This document shows positions 44,193 to 54,397 of a stretch of 64,000 nucleotides of DNA, one piece after another. The DNA is from Deltaproteobacteria bacterium (GTDB lineage Bacteria > UBA10199 > JACPAL01 > GCA-016699445), in contig CP064976.1 in NCBI GenBank assembly GCA_016699445.1, positions 992,001 through 1,056,000 on the forward strand, given 5' to 3'. Within the stretch, counting starts at the first letter, position 1. Each line of letters opens with the position of its first letter. The notes under the pieces are model-generated. The model was given only the letters and a program-made list of their open reading frames with translations, did not search any database and was not told where the DNA came from. The position numbers and the translations under genes are program-made.

Positions 44193-45996
44193 TTAATGAA
44201 TTGAGTTCATTTGTTTTATTAAATCACTTTTTTCCTGCAATAACCGATTCACCTTAAGAACATCTTGTTCCAACTCTGCCCTGCGAATCTCAACCGACAA
44301 ACCTTTTAACTGTGACTTCAACTTCGTTGTACGAAACTGCTTTACACAATCCTCAGCCGCTTTTTGACTTTCTTCCTTTTCAATCTCTGCCCAACGACTT
44401 CCGCTCATCACAAGGCCTGAAACTAAACTTTTAATTTCTTCACCACCAAGATCTCCAACGACACTTAAAACCTTGGCCACATCATCTATCTTCAACAGTG
44501 GCTTCAACAAATCCCAAACTTTCCCTAAACGCTCATCCGAAAAATCTTTGGAATCAATTTCTCTAAAAAACATTTCGGATAAATCGGATCGGTTGAGCAC
44601 CAACTCAACCACCATCTTTTCTATTGCTGGCAAAGCCTGTTTCTTTACATCGGCAGGCTTCAAATAAAAGTTGCTATCTCTTTGCGAGGAGCTCTTTTTT
44701 GCTTGAGAAAAGTAACTTATTGGCACGCCATACCTTTGCGCAACCCTTTGTATATATAAACTTTTTCTATTTCCCCCGGAACGAGTTCAAGCAATTCACC
44801 TACTTTACGGATAGCTTTTGCTTGAGCTTGCGGACCCTGCCCTGTTTTAGAATCTGATGCAAGTCTTTCTGAGAGAATTTGCTCTATCCAATAATCCAAT
44901 AACAATACGGAATTTGAGATCTTATTTTGAAGAGCTTCAACACCTTCTTTTCTCACAAAACTGTCCGGATCCTCCCCGGAGGGCAAGATAACCACTCTTG
45001 GCAAAATGCCAAGGGGCAGAAAAAGCTCTAGAGCTCTCGCTGAAGCTTTTTGACCTGCAGCATCTCCATCAAAAATCAGGATAAAATTTTCAGAAAGGCG
45101 GCTCAAATAACGAATTTGTTGTTCTGTGAGAGCCGTCCCCAAAGGAGCTACCACATGCCTAATCCCTTCTTGCTGAAGTCGGATCATGTCAAAATTGCCT
45201 TCCACCAAAATGACTTGATCCTTCTCCCGAATGACCGCTTTTGCCGTCTGCATTCCCAAGAGTGAATGGCTCTTATGATAAATAGGAGATTCGGGAGAAT
45301 TGAGATATTTAGGCTGCACCTCATCACTTAAAGCACGACCGCTAAACCCCAACACCTTCCCTTCGGCACTCACAATACTACACATCACCCGATCGCGGAA
45401 AAAATCATAATAATCCCCACGCTGGCCTTTCCGAATCAAACCCAGTTTTTCAGCCAAATCGAGAGGCGCTTTTTTTTGCTGAAGATGTTGAAGCAAACTT
45501 TTTCCAGCAGACGGCGCAAAACCCAAAATCGCCTCACGAATCATATCGTGATTGATGTTTCTGTGCTTTAAATAATCCATCCCCCTCTGTCCCTCGGGGC
45601 TATTGAGAGTATCGTAATAAAAGCGTGCCGTGAGCTGATTTATTTTATAGAGAATTTCTTTTTCAGACTTATTTTTAGCAATATTTTCCGAATTTTGACC
45701 TTGTTGTGTAAGGGCGACACCATAGCGATCGGCCAACTCTTCAACCACTTGAGGAAAATCCAAACCTTCATACTTCATCAAAAATGAAAAACATCACCAC
45801 CCACGCCACACCCAAAGCAGTGAAAGATCTGCTTTTCGGGATTGACCATAAACGATGGGGATTTTTCCTGATGAAAAGGACAACAGCCTTTGTGATTGCG
45901 ACCGGCTCTTTTGAGCGAGACTTTTTCTCCAACAATTTGAAGAATGTCAGCGCGGGTACGGATTTCTTGAATTTCTTGGTCGGTAGCAAAAGGCAT
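44193..45996 (-). CDS. dnaG: DNA primase DnaG, interrupted by two one-base frameshifts
   Basis: Three consecutive frames together form a primase of about 600 residues. Frame one (from the ATG at 45996) has the zinc-binding CCPFHQEKSPSF and CFGCGVGGDVF. Frame two has the core (MCSIVSAEGKVLGFSGRAL, VILVEGNFDMIRL, LIFDGDAAGQKASARAL). Frame three (from 44726) is the helical helicase-binding domain. Adding one base to the A run at 45780-45784 joins the first two as DVFHFLMKYEGLDF; adding one at 44735-44737 joins the last two as GLRKRYGVPISYF. The upstream MSPLH codons come from a repeat, so the start is at 45996. dnaG is essential, so these breaks are probably assembly errors. Confidence 0.9.
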
Positions 45997-45998
45997 AT

Positions 45999-46047
45999 GT
46001 AGGGGCGACATTCATGGCGCCCGGGCGGGATTAATCCCGCCCCTACA
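45999..46047. repeat. Compound GTAGGGGCG hairpin repeat, copy B
   Basis: A 49-bp unit begins GTAGGGGCG and ends CGCCCCTACA, with inner palindromes TTCATGGCGCC-type and GGGCGGGATTAATCCCGCCC. It lies between yqeY and dnaG, immediately before the dnaG start. Confidence 0.75.
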
Positions 46048-46052
46048 GGACG

Positions 46053-46496
46053 TCAAGACAGCAATTTTTTTACGAGTTCACTGACAATTTTTCCGTCTAC
46101 CTTACCAGCAAGGGCGGCGAGCACAGGCTTCATCACTTTACCCATATCTTGAGGACCTTTGGCGCCCACATCGACGATGGCTTTTTTGACAGCAGCTTCG
46201 ACTTCCTCAACACTCGCTTGAGCGGGAAGCATTTTTTGTAAAATCTCTAACTCACGAGTTTCTTGAGTGGCCAAATCGGTACGACCGCCCTTCGTGTATT
46301 GATCAACAGATTCACGACGTTGTTTAGAAAGAGTTTGAATCACAGAAAACACTTCTGTGTCTGTCAATTCACCTTTTTTATCGATTTCTTTATAACGAAT
46401 AGCCGATTGAACCGCACGAATAGTATCGAGCAGCACTTGATCTCTGGCTTTGGCAGCTTCGACCAACGTCTTTTTTAAATCATCACGAATGGCCAT
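46053..46496 (-). CDS. yqeY: YqeY/GatB-domain protein
   Basis: This 147-residue protein has the family pattern DDLKKTLVEAAKARDQVLLD, YKEIDKKGELTDTEVFSVIQ and the closing KPVLAALAGKVDGKIVSELV. It resembles the C-terminal tail domain of GatB, which recognises tRNA in amidotransferases. The position between rpsU and dnaG is classic. Function in vivo is not settled. Confidence 0.93.
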   Translation of the reverse strand: MAIRDDLKKTLVEAAKARDQVLLDTIRAVQSAIRYKEIDKKGELTDTEVFSVIQTLSKQRRESVDQYTKGGRTDLATQETRELEILQKMLPAQASVEEVEAAVKKAIVDVGAKGPQDMGKVMKPVLAALAGKVDGKIVSELVKKLLS

Positions 46497-46507
46497 AATT
46501 TAAAAGT

Positions 46508-46711
46508 TTAGAAAAATTCTCTGGAAGAACGGCCTTTTTTGGTAGAACGCTTGCGGGCAGCAATGGATTTTTTCTTCTTACGCACGGAGGGCTTTTCATA
46601 ATGCTCACGCTTGCGCAGCTCTGATAAAATCCCAGCTTTTTCACAAAATCTCTTGAAACGACGCACAGCGCTTTCAAATGATTCACCTTCACGTAGACGT
46701 ATAGAAACCAT
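46508..46711 (-). CDS. rpsU: 30S ribosomal protein S21
   Basis: This 67-residue basic protein has the S21 pattern VSIRLREGESFESAVRRFKR, FCEKAGILSELRKREHYEKP and KKKSIAARKRS. It helps mRNA binding on the 30S subunit. It leads the macromolecular-synthesis operon. A frame-shadow ORF overlaps it and is not a gene. Confidence 0.96.
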   Translation of the reverse strand: MVSIRLREGESFESAVRRFKRFCEKAGILSELRKREHYEKPSVRKKKKSIAARKRSTKKGRSSREFF

Positions 46712-46773
46712 AAATAATTAAAATCCTTTCAAAAAAGTTTGGCATGGCTAGAGAATTTGGATTTTGTTGTCAA

Positions 46774-47175
46774 TTAAGATCTCTGCAAGTGAGCAATCAC
46801 TTCCAAATCCGCCTCCGGAAATTGGTATTGGCCCAAATCTTCCGCACGGACCCACTTTACCTCCCGACAAAAAATGGGTTTAGGATCACCGGAGACTAAA
46901 CGGCACAGCATAAAATGAAGTAGGAATTTTCCGTGAGGGTATTCGAAGGTCACGTCTTTCACCAAACGGATCGGCTCGACGACAACGTCGATTTCTTCCT
47001 GACATTCACGGACGGCGCATTGTTCCAAGGTCTCGCCGGGTTCGACTTTCCCACCGGGGAATTCCCAGCAATGACCTAAAGCTGATTCTTTTAGACGCTG
47101 AGAAATCAGGTATTGACCCGTACGGTCACCTTCACCTTGAATAATGGCAGCGACGACTTCGATGTTTTTTTGCAT
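46774..47175 (-). CDS. Nudix hydrolase, MutT-like (8-oxo-dGTP diphosphatase)
   Basis: This 133-residue protein has the complete Nudix box from GGKVEPGETLEQ to REC-QEEI (residues 41-62), preceded by HCWEFP, which is typical of MutT. It ends YQFPEADLEVI, where the family has a substrate-closing Asp. It probably removes oxidised dGTP. Confidence 0.88.
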   Translation of the reverse strand: MQKNIEVVAAIIQGEGDRTGQYLISQRLKESALGHCWEFPGGKVEPGETLEQCAVRECQEEIDVVVEPIRLVKDVTFEYPHGKFLLHFMLCRLVSGDPKPIFCREVKWVRAEDLGQYQFPEADLEVIAHLQRS

Positions 47176-47239
47176 GGAGAGAGCATAACGATATGCAAAT
47201 CTTTCTCAAAACAAAAATTTGACAACCCGTTACAGCATC

Positions 47240-47412
47240 CCTAGGGCTCGGGAACTTTTTAGTACGTTTTGGGTGTAGGGAAAGAAGTGAAACTCTTCTG
47301 CGGTCCCGCCACTGTAAGGTTCATATCTAGGTTATTAAGTCACTGTTCGTACATTGCGGATGGGAAGGCTTAATGATTTCAGAACCAAGCCAGGAAACCT
47401 GCCTGAAACTTC
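47240..47412 (+). promoter_or_regulatory. Cobalamin (B12) riboswitch
   Basis: It contains the family core GGGAA-AGAAGTGAAACTCTTC-TGCGGTCCCGCCACTGTAA (47278-47318) and the B12 box GCCAGGAAACCTGCC (47388-47402). After it, CTCCCCGAGGAGGGAG (about 47428-47443) can pair with and hide the btuB ribosome site. It probably represses the whole B12 uptake operon when cobalamin is abundant. Confidence 0.93.
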
Positions 47413-47451
47413 CTATCAACGGAATGACTCCCCGAGGAGGGAGGACCCGAT

Positions 47452-49410
47452 ATGACGCCTACGACACGGCTTTTATTTTTATTTCTATTTTCTATTTCTG
47501 CGTCGCTACACGCAAGTGAGACCTCTTTAGGCGAAGTATCCGTGCGTGCTCAGGGTGATTCGACTTCCTCGACGGATCTACCGGCGGCCCAACATGATTC
47601 CGTTTCTTTTTCTCACGTCTTAACCAAAAAAGATTTTGAAGGACGCAAGACGACGCTTACCGAAGCTTTGCAAGAAGTGGGCGGACTCCAAACCAAACGG
47701 TATGGAGGGCTAGATGATTTCGCGACGATCTCTATCCGCGGATCGACGTCCGAACAAGTCTCTATTTACGTCGATGGCATCCCCTTAAACCAAGGCATCG
47801 GAGGGGGCGTCAATATTGCCAACATTCCCACCGATCAAATCGAACGCGTCGAGATCTACAAAGGATCGGCACCGGCGTCTTTTGGGACAAGCTCAATCGG
47901 TGGCGTCGTCAACATAGTCACGAAAAAAGCGGCGAAAAAATGGGAAACCAAAATCACCCAATCGTACGGATCCTTTAATACGTACGAAGCAGGACTGAAC
48001 CAATCAGGGCATCTCGGAAAATTCTCCCATCAGCTTGGCTATCAATTCCAAAAAAGTGACGGGGATTTTTTCTACTTCGATAACAACGGCACTCCTTTTA
48101 ATGGCACGGACGATCGCGTCACTAAAAGGATCAATAATCAATTCGACCGCCACAACCTCTTCACCAAAGTCCAATACGACATCAGCCAGACGTGGAACCT
48201 GAAAGCGAACAACCAATTCTTCACCGAGGACCGCGGGATTCCGGGACTTGCGACACTGACGTCGACGACGGCCCATTTTTCAACAATCCGCAACGGGACG
48301 GGACTCGAACTGACGAAGAAGAATTTTTTTAAAAACACGAACGCGTCGTTTGCTCCCTACTTTCAATTCCTTCAGGAAAATTTTCAGGACCCGAACGGGG
48401 AAATCGGATTGGGAATCCAGGACAATCAAAACAACACGCTTCAATATGGGCAAACGTTTACGTTGCAATCATTGATCAAAAATCAGCACCATCTTTCGAC
48501 GATCGTTCATTATCGAGGGGAACAATTCTTGCCGAAGGACTTGAGCTCATCGTCATCGGAGCTTCCCAAGAGCGTTCGCAATCAAGTGGCCCTCTCTCTT
48601 GAAGACGAGATTTTTCTCTTCAACGAAAAAATTGTACTCAATCCCTCACTCCGCACCGAACATATTTTCAATGACTTCAGCACCACGTCTTCAACTCATC
48701 ATCCGCTCAGCGGGAAGATCGGCATGAAGTATCATTATAATAATATCTGGACGGCACGAACCAACATCTCACGCTCGTACCGCATTCCCAACTTTTCAGA
48801 ACTTTTTGGCGATCGTGGAGCCATCGTTGGCAACACCGCTCTGCGTCCTGAGTCTGGATGGAATTGGGATATTGGGACTTCTGGCCAATGGGAAAAAGTG
48901 CGTGTGGACGTGAGCTATTTTCTCAATCACGTCGACGATCTGATCCAGTTTTTACAGACGTCTCAATTTACCGTACAGGCTGAAAACTTATCGAAGGCAC
49001 GCATTCAAGGTGTGGAAACAGCCGTTCTGTTTATTCCCTGGAAATATCTCACACTCTCTCAAAATTATACGTTTCAAGAAGCACGCAATACCAGCGGTCT
49101 TCCGGGTGTATCGGGAAACATCCTTCCCGGTCGTCCGATGCATCAGTGGAATAGCAAGACGACACTCCACAATGACTGGGGAAAAGTTTTTGTCGAAACC
49201 AGTTTTATGGATGGCAATTATCTCGACAGCCAAAACATCCTGCGTGTGGAGAGACGGCTTTTTTTAACCTCAGGAATTTCAGCACAGTTTTTAAAAAAAA
49301 TGACGCTCAGCTTTGAAGCTAAAAATCTTTTAAACGAAAGGGTCGCGGATGTGGTGGGTTTTCCACTGCCGGGACGGAGTTATTATGGGAAAATTGAAAT
49401 TGGGATTTAA
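47452..49410 (+). CDS. btuB: TonB-dependent vitamin B12 receptor BtuB-like
   Basis: This 652-residue outer-membrane protein has a signal peptide (residues 1-22), a possible TonB box (LGEVSVRA), a plug domain (LTEALQEVGGLQTKR, ISIRGSTSEQVSIYVDGIPL, IERVEIYKGSAPASFGTSSI, GGVVNIVTKK) and a 22-stranded barrel ending in an aromatic-rich strand (GRSYYGKIEIGI). The riboswitch directly upstream and the btuF-btuC-btuD genes downstream identify cobalamin as the substrate. GC is higher here than in nearby genes. Confidence 0.93.
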   Translation: MTPTTRLLFLFLFSISASLHASETSLGEVSVRAQGDSTSSTDLPAAQHDSVSFSHVLTKKDFEGRKTTLTEALQEVGGLQTKRYGGLDDFATISIRGSTSEQVSIYVDGIPLNQGIGGGVNIANIPTDQIERVEIYKGSAPASFGTSSIGGVVNIVTKKAAKKWETKITQSYGSFNTYEAGLNQSGHLGKFSHQLGYQFQKSDGDFFYFDNNGTPFNGTDDRVTKRINNQFDRHNLFTKVQYDISQTWNLKANNQFFTEDRGIPGLATLTSTTAHFSTIRNGTGLELTKKNFFKNTNASFAPYFQFLQENFQDPNGEIGLGIQDNQNNTLQYGQTFTLQSLIKNQHHLSTIVHYRGEQFLPKDLSSSSSELPKSVRNQVALSLEDEIFLFNEKIVLNPSLRTEHIFNDFSTTSSTHHPLSGKIGMKYHYNNIWTARTNISRSYRIPNFSELFGDRGAIVGNTALRPESGWNWDIGTSGQWEKVRVDVSYFLNHVDDLIQFLQTSQFTVQAENLSKARIQGVETAVLFIPWKYLTLSQNYTFQEARNTSGLPGVSGNILPGRPMHQWNSKTTLHNDWGKVFVETSFMDGNYLDSQNILRVERRLFLTSGISAQFLKKMTLSFEAKNLLNERVADVVGFPLPGRSYYGKIEIGI

Positions 49411-49416
49411 TATTCT

Positions 49417-49500
49417 GTCATCGCGAGCGAAGCGTGGCGATCTCACGAGACATCGGGTGATTAAGGTAGATTGCCACGTCGCTTCGCTCCTCGCAATGAC
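49417..49500. repeat. Hairpin repeat with GCGAGCGAAGCG / CGCTTCGCTC arms
   Basis: GTCATCGCGAGCGAAGCGTG and its near inverse ending CGCTTCGCTCCTCGCAATGAC form a long imperfect hairpin. Similar palindromes are widely dispersed in bacterial genomes. The final ATGAC gives the start codon of the next gene. Confidence 0.75.
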
Positions 49501-51375
49501 ACCCATCTTATTCTTATTTTTTATCCTAACCGGCTGCGGTGGTGTTAAGACAAACACAACACCTCCTCCAACCACGCCGACAGTCGATGTGCGCACATCA
49601 GCCCAACCTATGGCCGTCATCCTGGGTGCTGATTATGATCGTGGGGCTTCACAAGTAGGATCGATTAGTTTATTGGGAATGAATACGCCTCGAACGGCGA
49701 CTAAAAATATTCAGACGACGCATTCGGATGCGATTGTGCGTGTTTTCAATAACAAGATTTATGTCGTCAATCGTTTGGGAGGAGATAATCTTCAAGTCAT
49801 CGACTCTCAAAATTTTCGCGTCACTCTCCAATGCTCGGTGGGATTGGGGACAAACCCTCAAGACATTGTCGTTGTCTCCGATACCAAAGCCTTTATCTCT
49901 CTCTACCAACCATCCAACAACCGCTCGTCACTGAGTGTCGATGATATCGTGATCGTCAATCCTTCCGTCACCGACTGTGCTCAATTCATCACGGGGAGTA
50001 TTGATCTTCAGCCTTATACATCAGCATCAGGGATCGTTACCCACGAGCGTCATCGATGCTGTTGATCAATGGAAAAGTTTTCGTCGCGATCCAAGATTTG
50101 CCTCGAGATCTCACGCATGCGCCAAATGTCCCCGGATCGCTGGTCGAAATCAATCCCACAACAAACACCGTCTCACGCGCGATCACGCTGACAGGTTACG
50201 ATCCTATATCGATGGATTATTCGGAACAAACGGGGCTTTTGTATATTGCTGATTCCAATTTCTTTTCGCTCACCGATAATTTTGGCGGCATCGAAGTCGT
50301 TGATCCCGCCACCATGATCTCACGAGGTATTGTACTGACCGACAATGATTTAAATGGTGTGCCGGTAAATTTAAAATTTTCTCACGGAAAAGTTTTTGTC
50401 GCTGTGGGACCTGTCTTAGGCTCAGCGGATCGTACTCAATACCCGACAAAAATTTATGAGATGACTACGACCAGTGGAAATCCGGTCTCACCCACTCTTC
50501 TTTATAATGGTCGTGCGTATATTCAAGATATGGCTGTTGATTCAACGGGGGTCCTGCTGGTGGGGGATCGGGATCCCTTGGTGAATGGAATCGTGTTGAT
50601 TGATCCGGCAACTCGCAATGTGATTGACGGCCCAATCAACACGGGACCTTCACCGTCATCGATTGCGTTTATCAATTCGTTTGCAGAAGAAGTCCCCACG
50701 CAGTCCACCACACCTCCTCCACCTCCCACGCCACCGGTTGTACCTCCGACACCACCAACAACACCACCCGTCGCTCATGGAAATTGTTTAGAGACCGCAC
50801 CTCCCACAGCTCAATCAGTCTATCCTTCACGCATCGCCGATCTTACTTTTGGAACAAACGCTGGCTACGGTTCACAAGATTACGTCTTCGGACCTCCGCG
50901 TGGTTTGGGGCAGTTTCAGGGATCTACTCACGTCCTTTCGTTGGGAAGAAATGGAACGATCACTTTAGCCTTTGATGACTACGTCATCTGTGATGGTGAC
51001 GGACCCGACTTCACCGTCTTTGAAAATCCTTTCCAATCCGGAGACGACCCCAGCTTGCTCTACCGCGAACCTGCAACAGTCTCTGTTTCCGAAGATGGAA
51101 TTATTTTTCACAACTTCCCATGCAATACAGCGACAACACCCTATGCCGACTGTGCGGGAACACATCCGGTGTATAGCAATGTGACTAACAACACGATCGA
51201 TCCCCGCGACCCAACAGTGTCAGGGGGAGATCTTTATGATTTGGAAGATTTGGGTTTGGAAGCTGTGAGATTTGTCCGCATTCACGACGAAGGCTTAAGC
51301 GCTAATCCCATTGGTCCTGGAAAAGAAGGTTTTGATTTAGACGCCATGATTATTGTGCATGGAAGAACAAGATAA
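49496..51375 (+). CDS. BtuG-like beta-propeller lipoprotein, split by a one-base frameshift
   Basis: The ATG at 49496 starts a lipoprotein signal ending FILTGCGG, preceded by repeat DNA. Residues follow a YncE/beta-propeller pattern (NNKIYVVNRLGGDNLQVIDS, NPQDIVVVSDTKAFISLY, GGIEVVDPATM). One extra C at 50040-50042 joins the first frame to the second as IVTPRASSMLLINGKVF. A Pro/Thr linker (PPPPPTPPVVPPTPP) leads to a C-terminal domain with LGRNGTITLAFDDYVICDGD and DFTVFENPF. Bacteroides BtuG is a propeller lipoprotein that captures B12 for BtuB; position between btuB and btuF under a B12 riboswitch suggests the same job here. Sequence homology to BtuG itself is not shown. Confidence 0.7.
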
Positions 51376-51393
51376 TTAAAAAAGGAGAAATAT

Positions 51394-52611
51394 ATGCTTT
51401 TACCAACTCAACTCAAAAATTGCTTAGGAGCCGCTACCCTTGCCCTTGCTGGGTGTGCTCCAGACTTGATAATTCCCCCTCTTGATGCCGCACAAGATAC
51501 ACACACTACTCCCTTGGATAGCTTCACCAGCGACGGAATATTACCCGACGCAACAACTGACACACCCACACAAGACACCCCTTCAGAAACGGCTTCAGGC
51601 ACGTTATCCTTACGAACTGAAAGTCCTTACTTAAGATTTATTTGTGCATACCCCTCCGACATTTCCCGCTCACTCATTGTCTGCCCAAGAGAAGGCTCAA
51701 GACCCAATGAGATTTTTACTTATAATTCCTCATCAACAGCACGACCTATTATGGCAAGCTTGCGTGAAGATATTATGGATACGATGGCCAGCAATCGTTC
51801 TTTGGCTAATATCATTGTTCCTATTCCTGACTCTCCCTGGAGTATCATCACAGCGAGCAATGGTTTTTATGTCATCAACAATAATACTTCAGGTATGAAT
51901 CACTTCATTCCATTTCCGACCGGTTTTAATACAGGAGGCGGAGCCGCTGTGGTCGGAAACTCTATCTATATTGCTACCGGCAATCTGGATGGAACCAACT
52001 ACAGTCCTGGAAGTATTTTAGTATATCCCATCACCCCTTCCAGCACGACAGCCAGTGGTGTTGTGGGAACTTTTGCTAGAAGCATCATTACACCTAATGT
52101 CAATCCCACAGGTCTTGCCCGATGGAATGATGGCACACGCAATTATCTCGTCACTTTGTGCAGTGGAGCCTTTACAGGAGCTGACCGAAGAGCCTCGGTC
52201 TTCATTTATAATACAGGGACAAATTCAGTTTTAAGAACCATTGATTTAGGCACCGTCACAGCCTCGGTCTCTGGGCATTTGGCTATTTCTGGAAATCAAC
52301 TTGTCATTGGAACAGCTGCCTATTCCGCGGGAGATGGCACTTTCTTTGTTGTAAATCTCCAAGACGGCACCATCCAACGCAACACAGTCGCTGGAGATAC
52401 ATTTCATTCAAGCAATCAAATCCTGGGTGGAGCTGGTGTCCTGGTTGATTTTAATAGTGCGCGAGCCACAGCCTTTTCTCTTTCTAATCCATCACAACGT
52501 ACCATGACATCCTTAGGCCTGACAAACCCCGGACCTTCTTTTCCATTGGATAACTCTTGTATGGTTGTTGCCGGACAAAATGCCGGCGTCCGCGTGTGCG
52601 TGGGAATGTAG
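51394..52611 (+). CDS. Lipoprotein with Asp/Thr-rich linker and propeller-like repeats
   Basis: This 405-residue protein has the lipobox LALAGC (Cys21), an Asp/Thr/Pro-rich linker (about 25-70) and a body with propeller-like units (ASNGFYVINNNTSGMNHF, VVGNSIYIATGNLDG, GNQLVIGTAAYSAGDGTFFVVN). It lies 19 bases after the BtuG-like gene and 4 before btuF, so it is inside the B12 operon. It may be a second cobalamin-capturing lipoprotein. That role is inferred from place only. Confidence 0.65.
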   Translation: MLLPTQLKNCLGAATLALAGCAPDLIIPPLDAAQDTHTTPLDSFTSDGILPDATTDTPTQDTPSETASGTLSLRTESPYLRFICAYPSDISRSLIVCPREGSRPNEIFTYNSSSTARPIMASLREDIMDTMASNRSLANIIVPIPDSPWSIITASNGFYVINNNTSGMNHFIPFPTGFNTGGGAAVVGNSIYIATGNLDGTNYSPGSILVYPITPSSTTASGVVGTFARSIITPNVNPTGLARWNDGTRNYLVTLCSGAFTGADRRASVFIYNTGTNSVLRTIDLGTVTASVSGHLAISGNQLVIGTAAYSAGDGTFFVVNLQDGTIQRNTVAGDTFHSSNQILGGAGVLVDFNSARATAFSLSNPSQRTMTSLGLTNPGPSFPLDNSCMVVAGQNAGVRVCVGM

Positions 52612-52614
52612 TTC

Positions 52615-53418
52615 ATGGTTCGACTGGCTCACCATGTCCGAAGTTTTCTATTTTTCTATCTTCTTTTATTCACACAGGAAGCCAGTGCTTACTCTCGTTT
52701 AATTTCCTTAAAGCCCAGCGCGACAGAGATGATATTCGCGCTGGGCGCTGGGGATCGATTGGTCGGCGTTACGACCTACTGCAAGCATCCAGCGGAAGCC
52801 GAAAAGATCGCGAAGGTCGGTGGGTATTCTAATCCTAACTTAGAAAAAATCATTTCGCTCAAACCGGATCTCGTTATTCTGATTCCTGATGCCACATCCC
52901 CTCGTGTTTATGAAGCTTTGCAACGCGCTCACATCGAAACCCTCGTGCTCAAAGGAAAAACACTCCATGATATTTTCGATGATTTAAAAACTCTGGGAGA
53001 AAAATTAGACGTAGCCAACAAAGCTCAATCTCTTGTCGAAAAACTTCAAACTGAAATCAAATCCATTCCACAAACAGAACACAAACAAACGGCCTACATG
53101 GTCGTCCAACGCAATCCCCTCATAATCGCTGGACGCGGCACTTTTTTATCGGAGCTCATGAGTCTCGCAGGCCTTAAAAATCTAGGCGACCAAGCCTCGC
53201 TCCCCTACCCACGTTTAAGCTTAGAAATTTTGCTGCAAAAAAATCCCGATATGATTTTAGATATTGATGCCACACCCGAAGAAAACTTTTGGGGAAAATT
53301 TCCCACACTCAAAGCTTATAAAAATAAGAAAATATTTTTCTTCGACGCCAATCTTTTTATTCCAAGCACACAGATTGTGGAGACGCTTAAAACTGTGATA
53401 CATAAAATACATTCATGA
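52615..53418 (+). CDS. btuF: Cobalamin ABC-transporter substrate-binding protein
   Basis: This 267-residue periplasmic protein has an export signal (about 1-24), then RLISLKPSATEMIFALGAGD (typical BtuF/FecB start), VGGYSNPNLEKIISLKPDLV and PRLSLEILLQKNPDMILDI. It delivers cobalamin to BtuCD. Overlaps btuC by four bases. A siderophore-binding role is possible for the family, but the riboswitch argues for B12. Confidence 0.88.
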   Translation: MVRLAHHVRSFLFFYLLLFTQEASAYSRLISLKPSATEMIFALGAGDRLVGVTTYCKHPAEAEKIAKVGGYSNPNLEKIISLKPDLVILIPDATSPRVYEALQRAHIETLVLKGKTLHDIFDDLKTLGEKLDVANKAQSLVEKLQTEIKSIPQTEHKQTAYMVVQRNPLIIAGRGTFLSELMSLAGLKNLGDQASLPYPRLSLEILLQKNPDMILDIDATPEENFWGKFPTLKAYKNKKIFFFDANLFIPSTQIVETLKTVIHKIHS

Positions 53419-54397
53419 ATCATTTAACAGTTCAAAAGTGGTTTTTCACAAACTTAATGCTCTTCATTATCTGCAGTCTCATTATTTTAGGAGCCACCAC
53501 CATCGGCCCCACGTTGTTTTGGCCGTTTGGAAATCTTTCGGAAGAAACTTCTGCGATTTTGTGGACCACGCGTTTGCCACGAGTGCTTTTGGCGGCTTTG
53601 GCAGGTTACGCATTGGGAGTCACGGGGACGAGTTTTCAAGGACTTTTGCAAAATCCTTTGGCGGATCCTTATATTTTAGGAGTCTCTAGCGGAGCGGCTT
53701 TAGGGAGTATTATCAGTATTGCCTTTGGTTTTCCGTTTTCACTCATTCCCTTTGTCTCTTTTGCGGGGGCACTGAGCGCCATGCTGGCCGTCTATGGAAT
53801 TGCCTCCACACAAAAACAAGTCACACCTCACACCCTTCTCCTCACAGGGGTTGTGCTCAATGCGTTTCTTTTTGCCTTCATTCTCCTTCTGAATGGCCTC
53901 ATGAGTTTTGAACAATCTCAAAAAGTTCTTTTGCTTTTAATTGGCAATCTCGAAACCGAAAGTTTTTCGCGCATCGGCTTTATGGCTCTTTTTTGTGTTG
54001 TTGGGGACCCTACTCCTCACGCGAGGGTTATGTTTTAAACATCCTCTCTGCGGGACCTGAGACAGCGACCTCTCTAGGCGTGGATACCACAAAGCATCGG
54101 CGGCGGATATTTTTTGCAGCGTCTCTCATGATCGGTGCCATCATCCCACTCACAGGGCTAATCGGATTTGTAGGGCTTTTTGTACCTCACATCACACGAA
54201 GACTTTTGGGAAGTGACCACCGCTTGTCGATACCCGCTTCAGGATGGGTGGGGGCTTGTGTTTTAGTGGTCTGTGATACCATTGCCCGCACTGCTTTTTC
54301 GATGACGACTTTTCAAACCGAACTTCCTGTAGGTGCCATCACCGCTTTTTTTGGAGCTCCTTTTTTTCTCTATCTTTTAAAAAAAAGGCGGGCCTGA
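53415..54397 (+). CDS. btuC: Cobalamin ABC-transporter permease, interrupted by two apparent one-base insertions
   Basis: The first frame has LPRVLLAALAGYALGVTGTS and LQNPLADPYILGVSSGAALG, the hallmark of FecCD/BtuC permeases. The second, from about 54037, has AGPETATSLGVDTT, GLIGFVGLFVPHITRRLLG and LPVGAITAFFGAPFFLYLL. Between them a short third frame (FVLLGTLLLTRG) fits the family. Removing one T from the run at 53989-53994 and one base from the T/A run at 54033-54039 gives a single permease of about 327 residues. It forms the membrane channel for B12. Stop overlaps the btuD ATG. Confidence 0.85.

Noticed and set aside
44193..44726. A separate 177-residue gene between rpoD and dnaG
   Set aside because: It is the C-terminal helicase-binding part of DnaG; one base restores continuity with the core.
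46483..46692. 69-residue frame overlapping rpsU
   Set aside because: It is a shadow of the S21 gene in another frame and has no conserved motif.
53993..54397. A second, independent permease gene
   Set aside because: It is the C-terminal half of the BtuC-like permease, displaced by homopolymer length changes.
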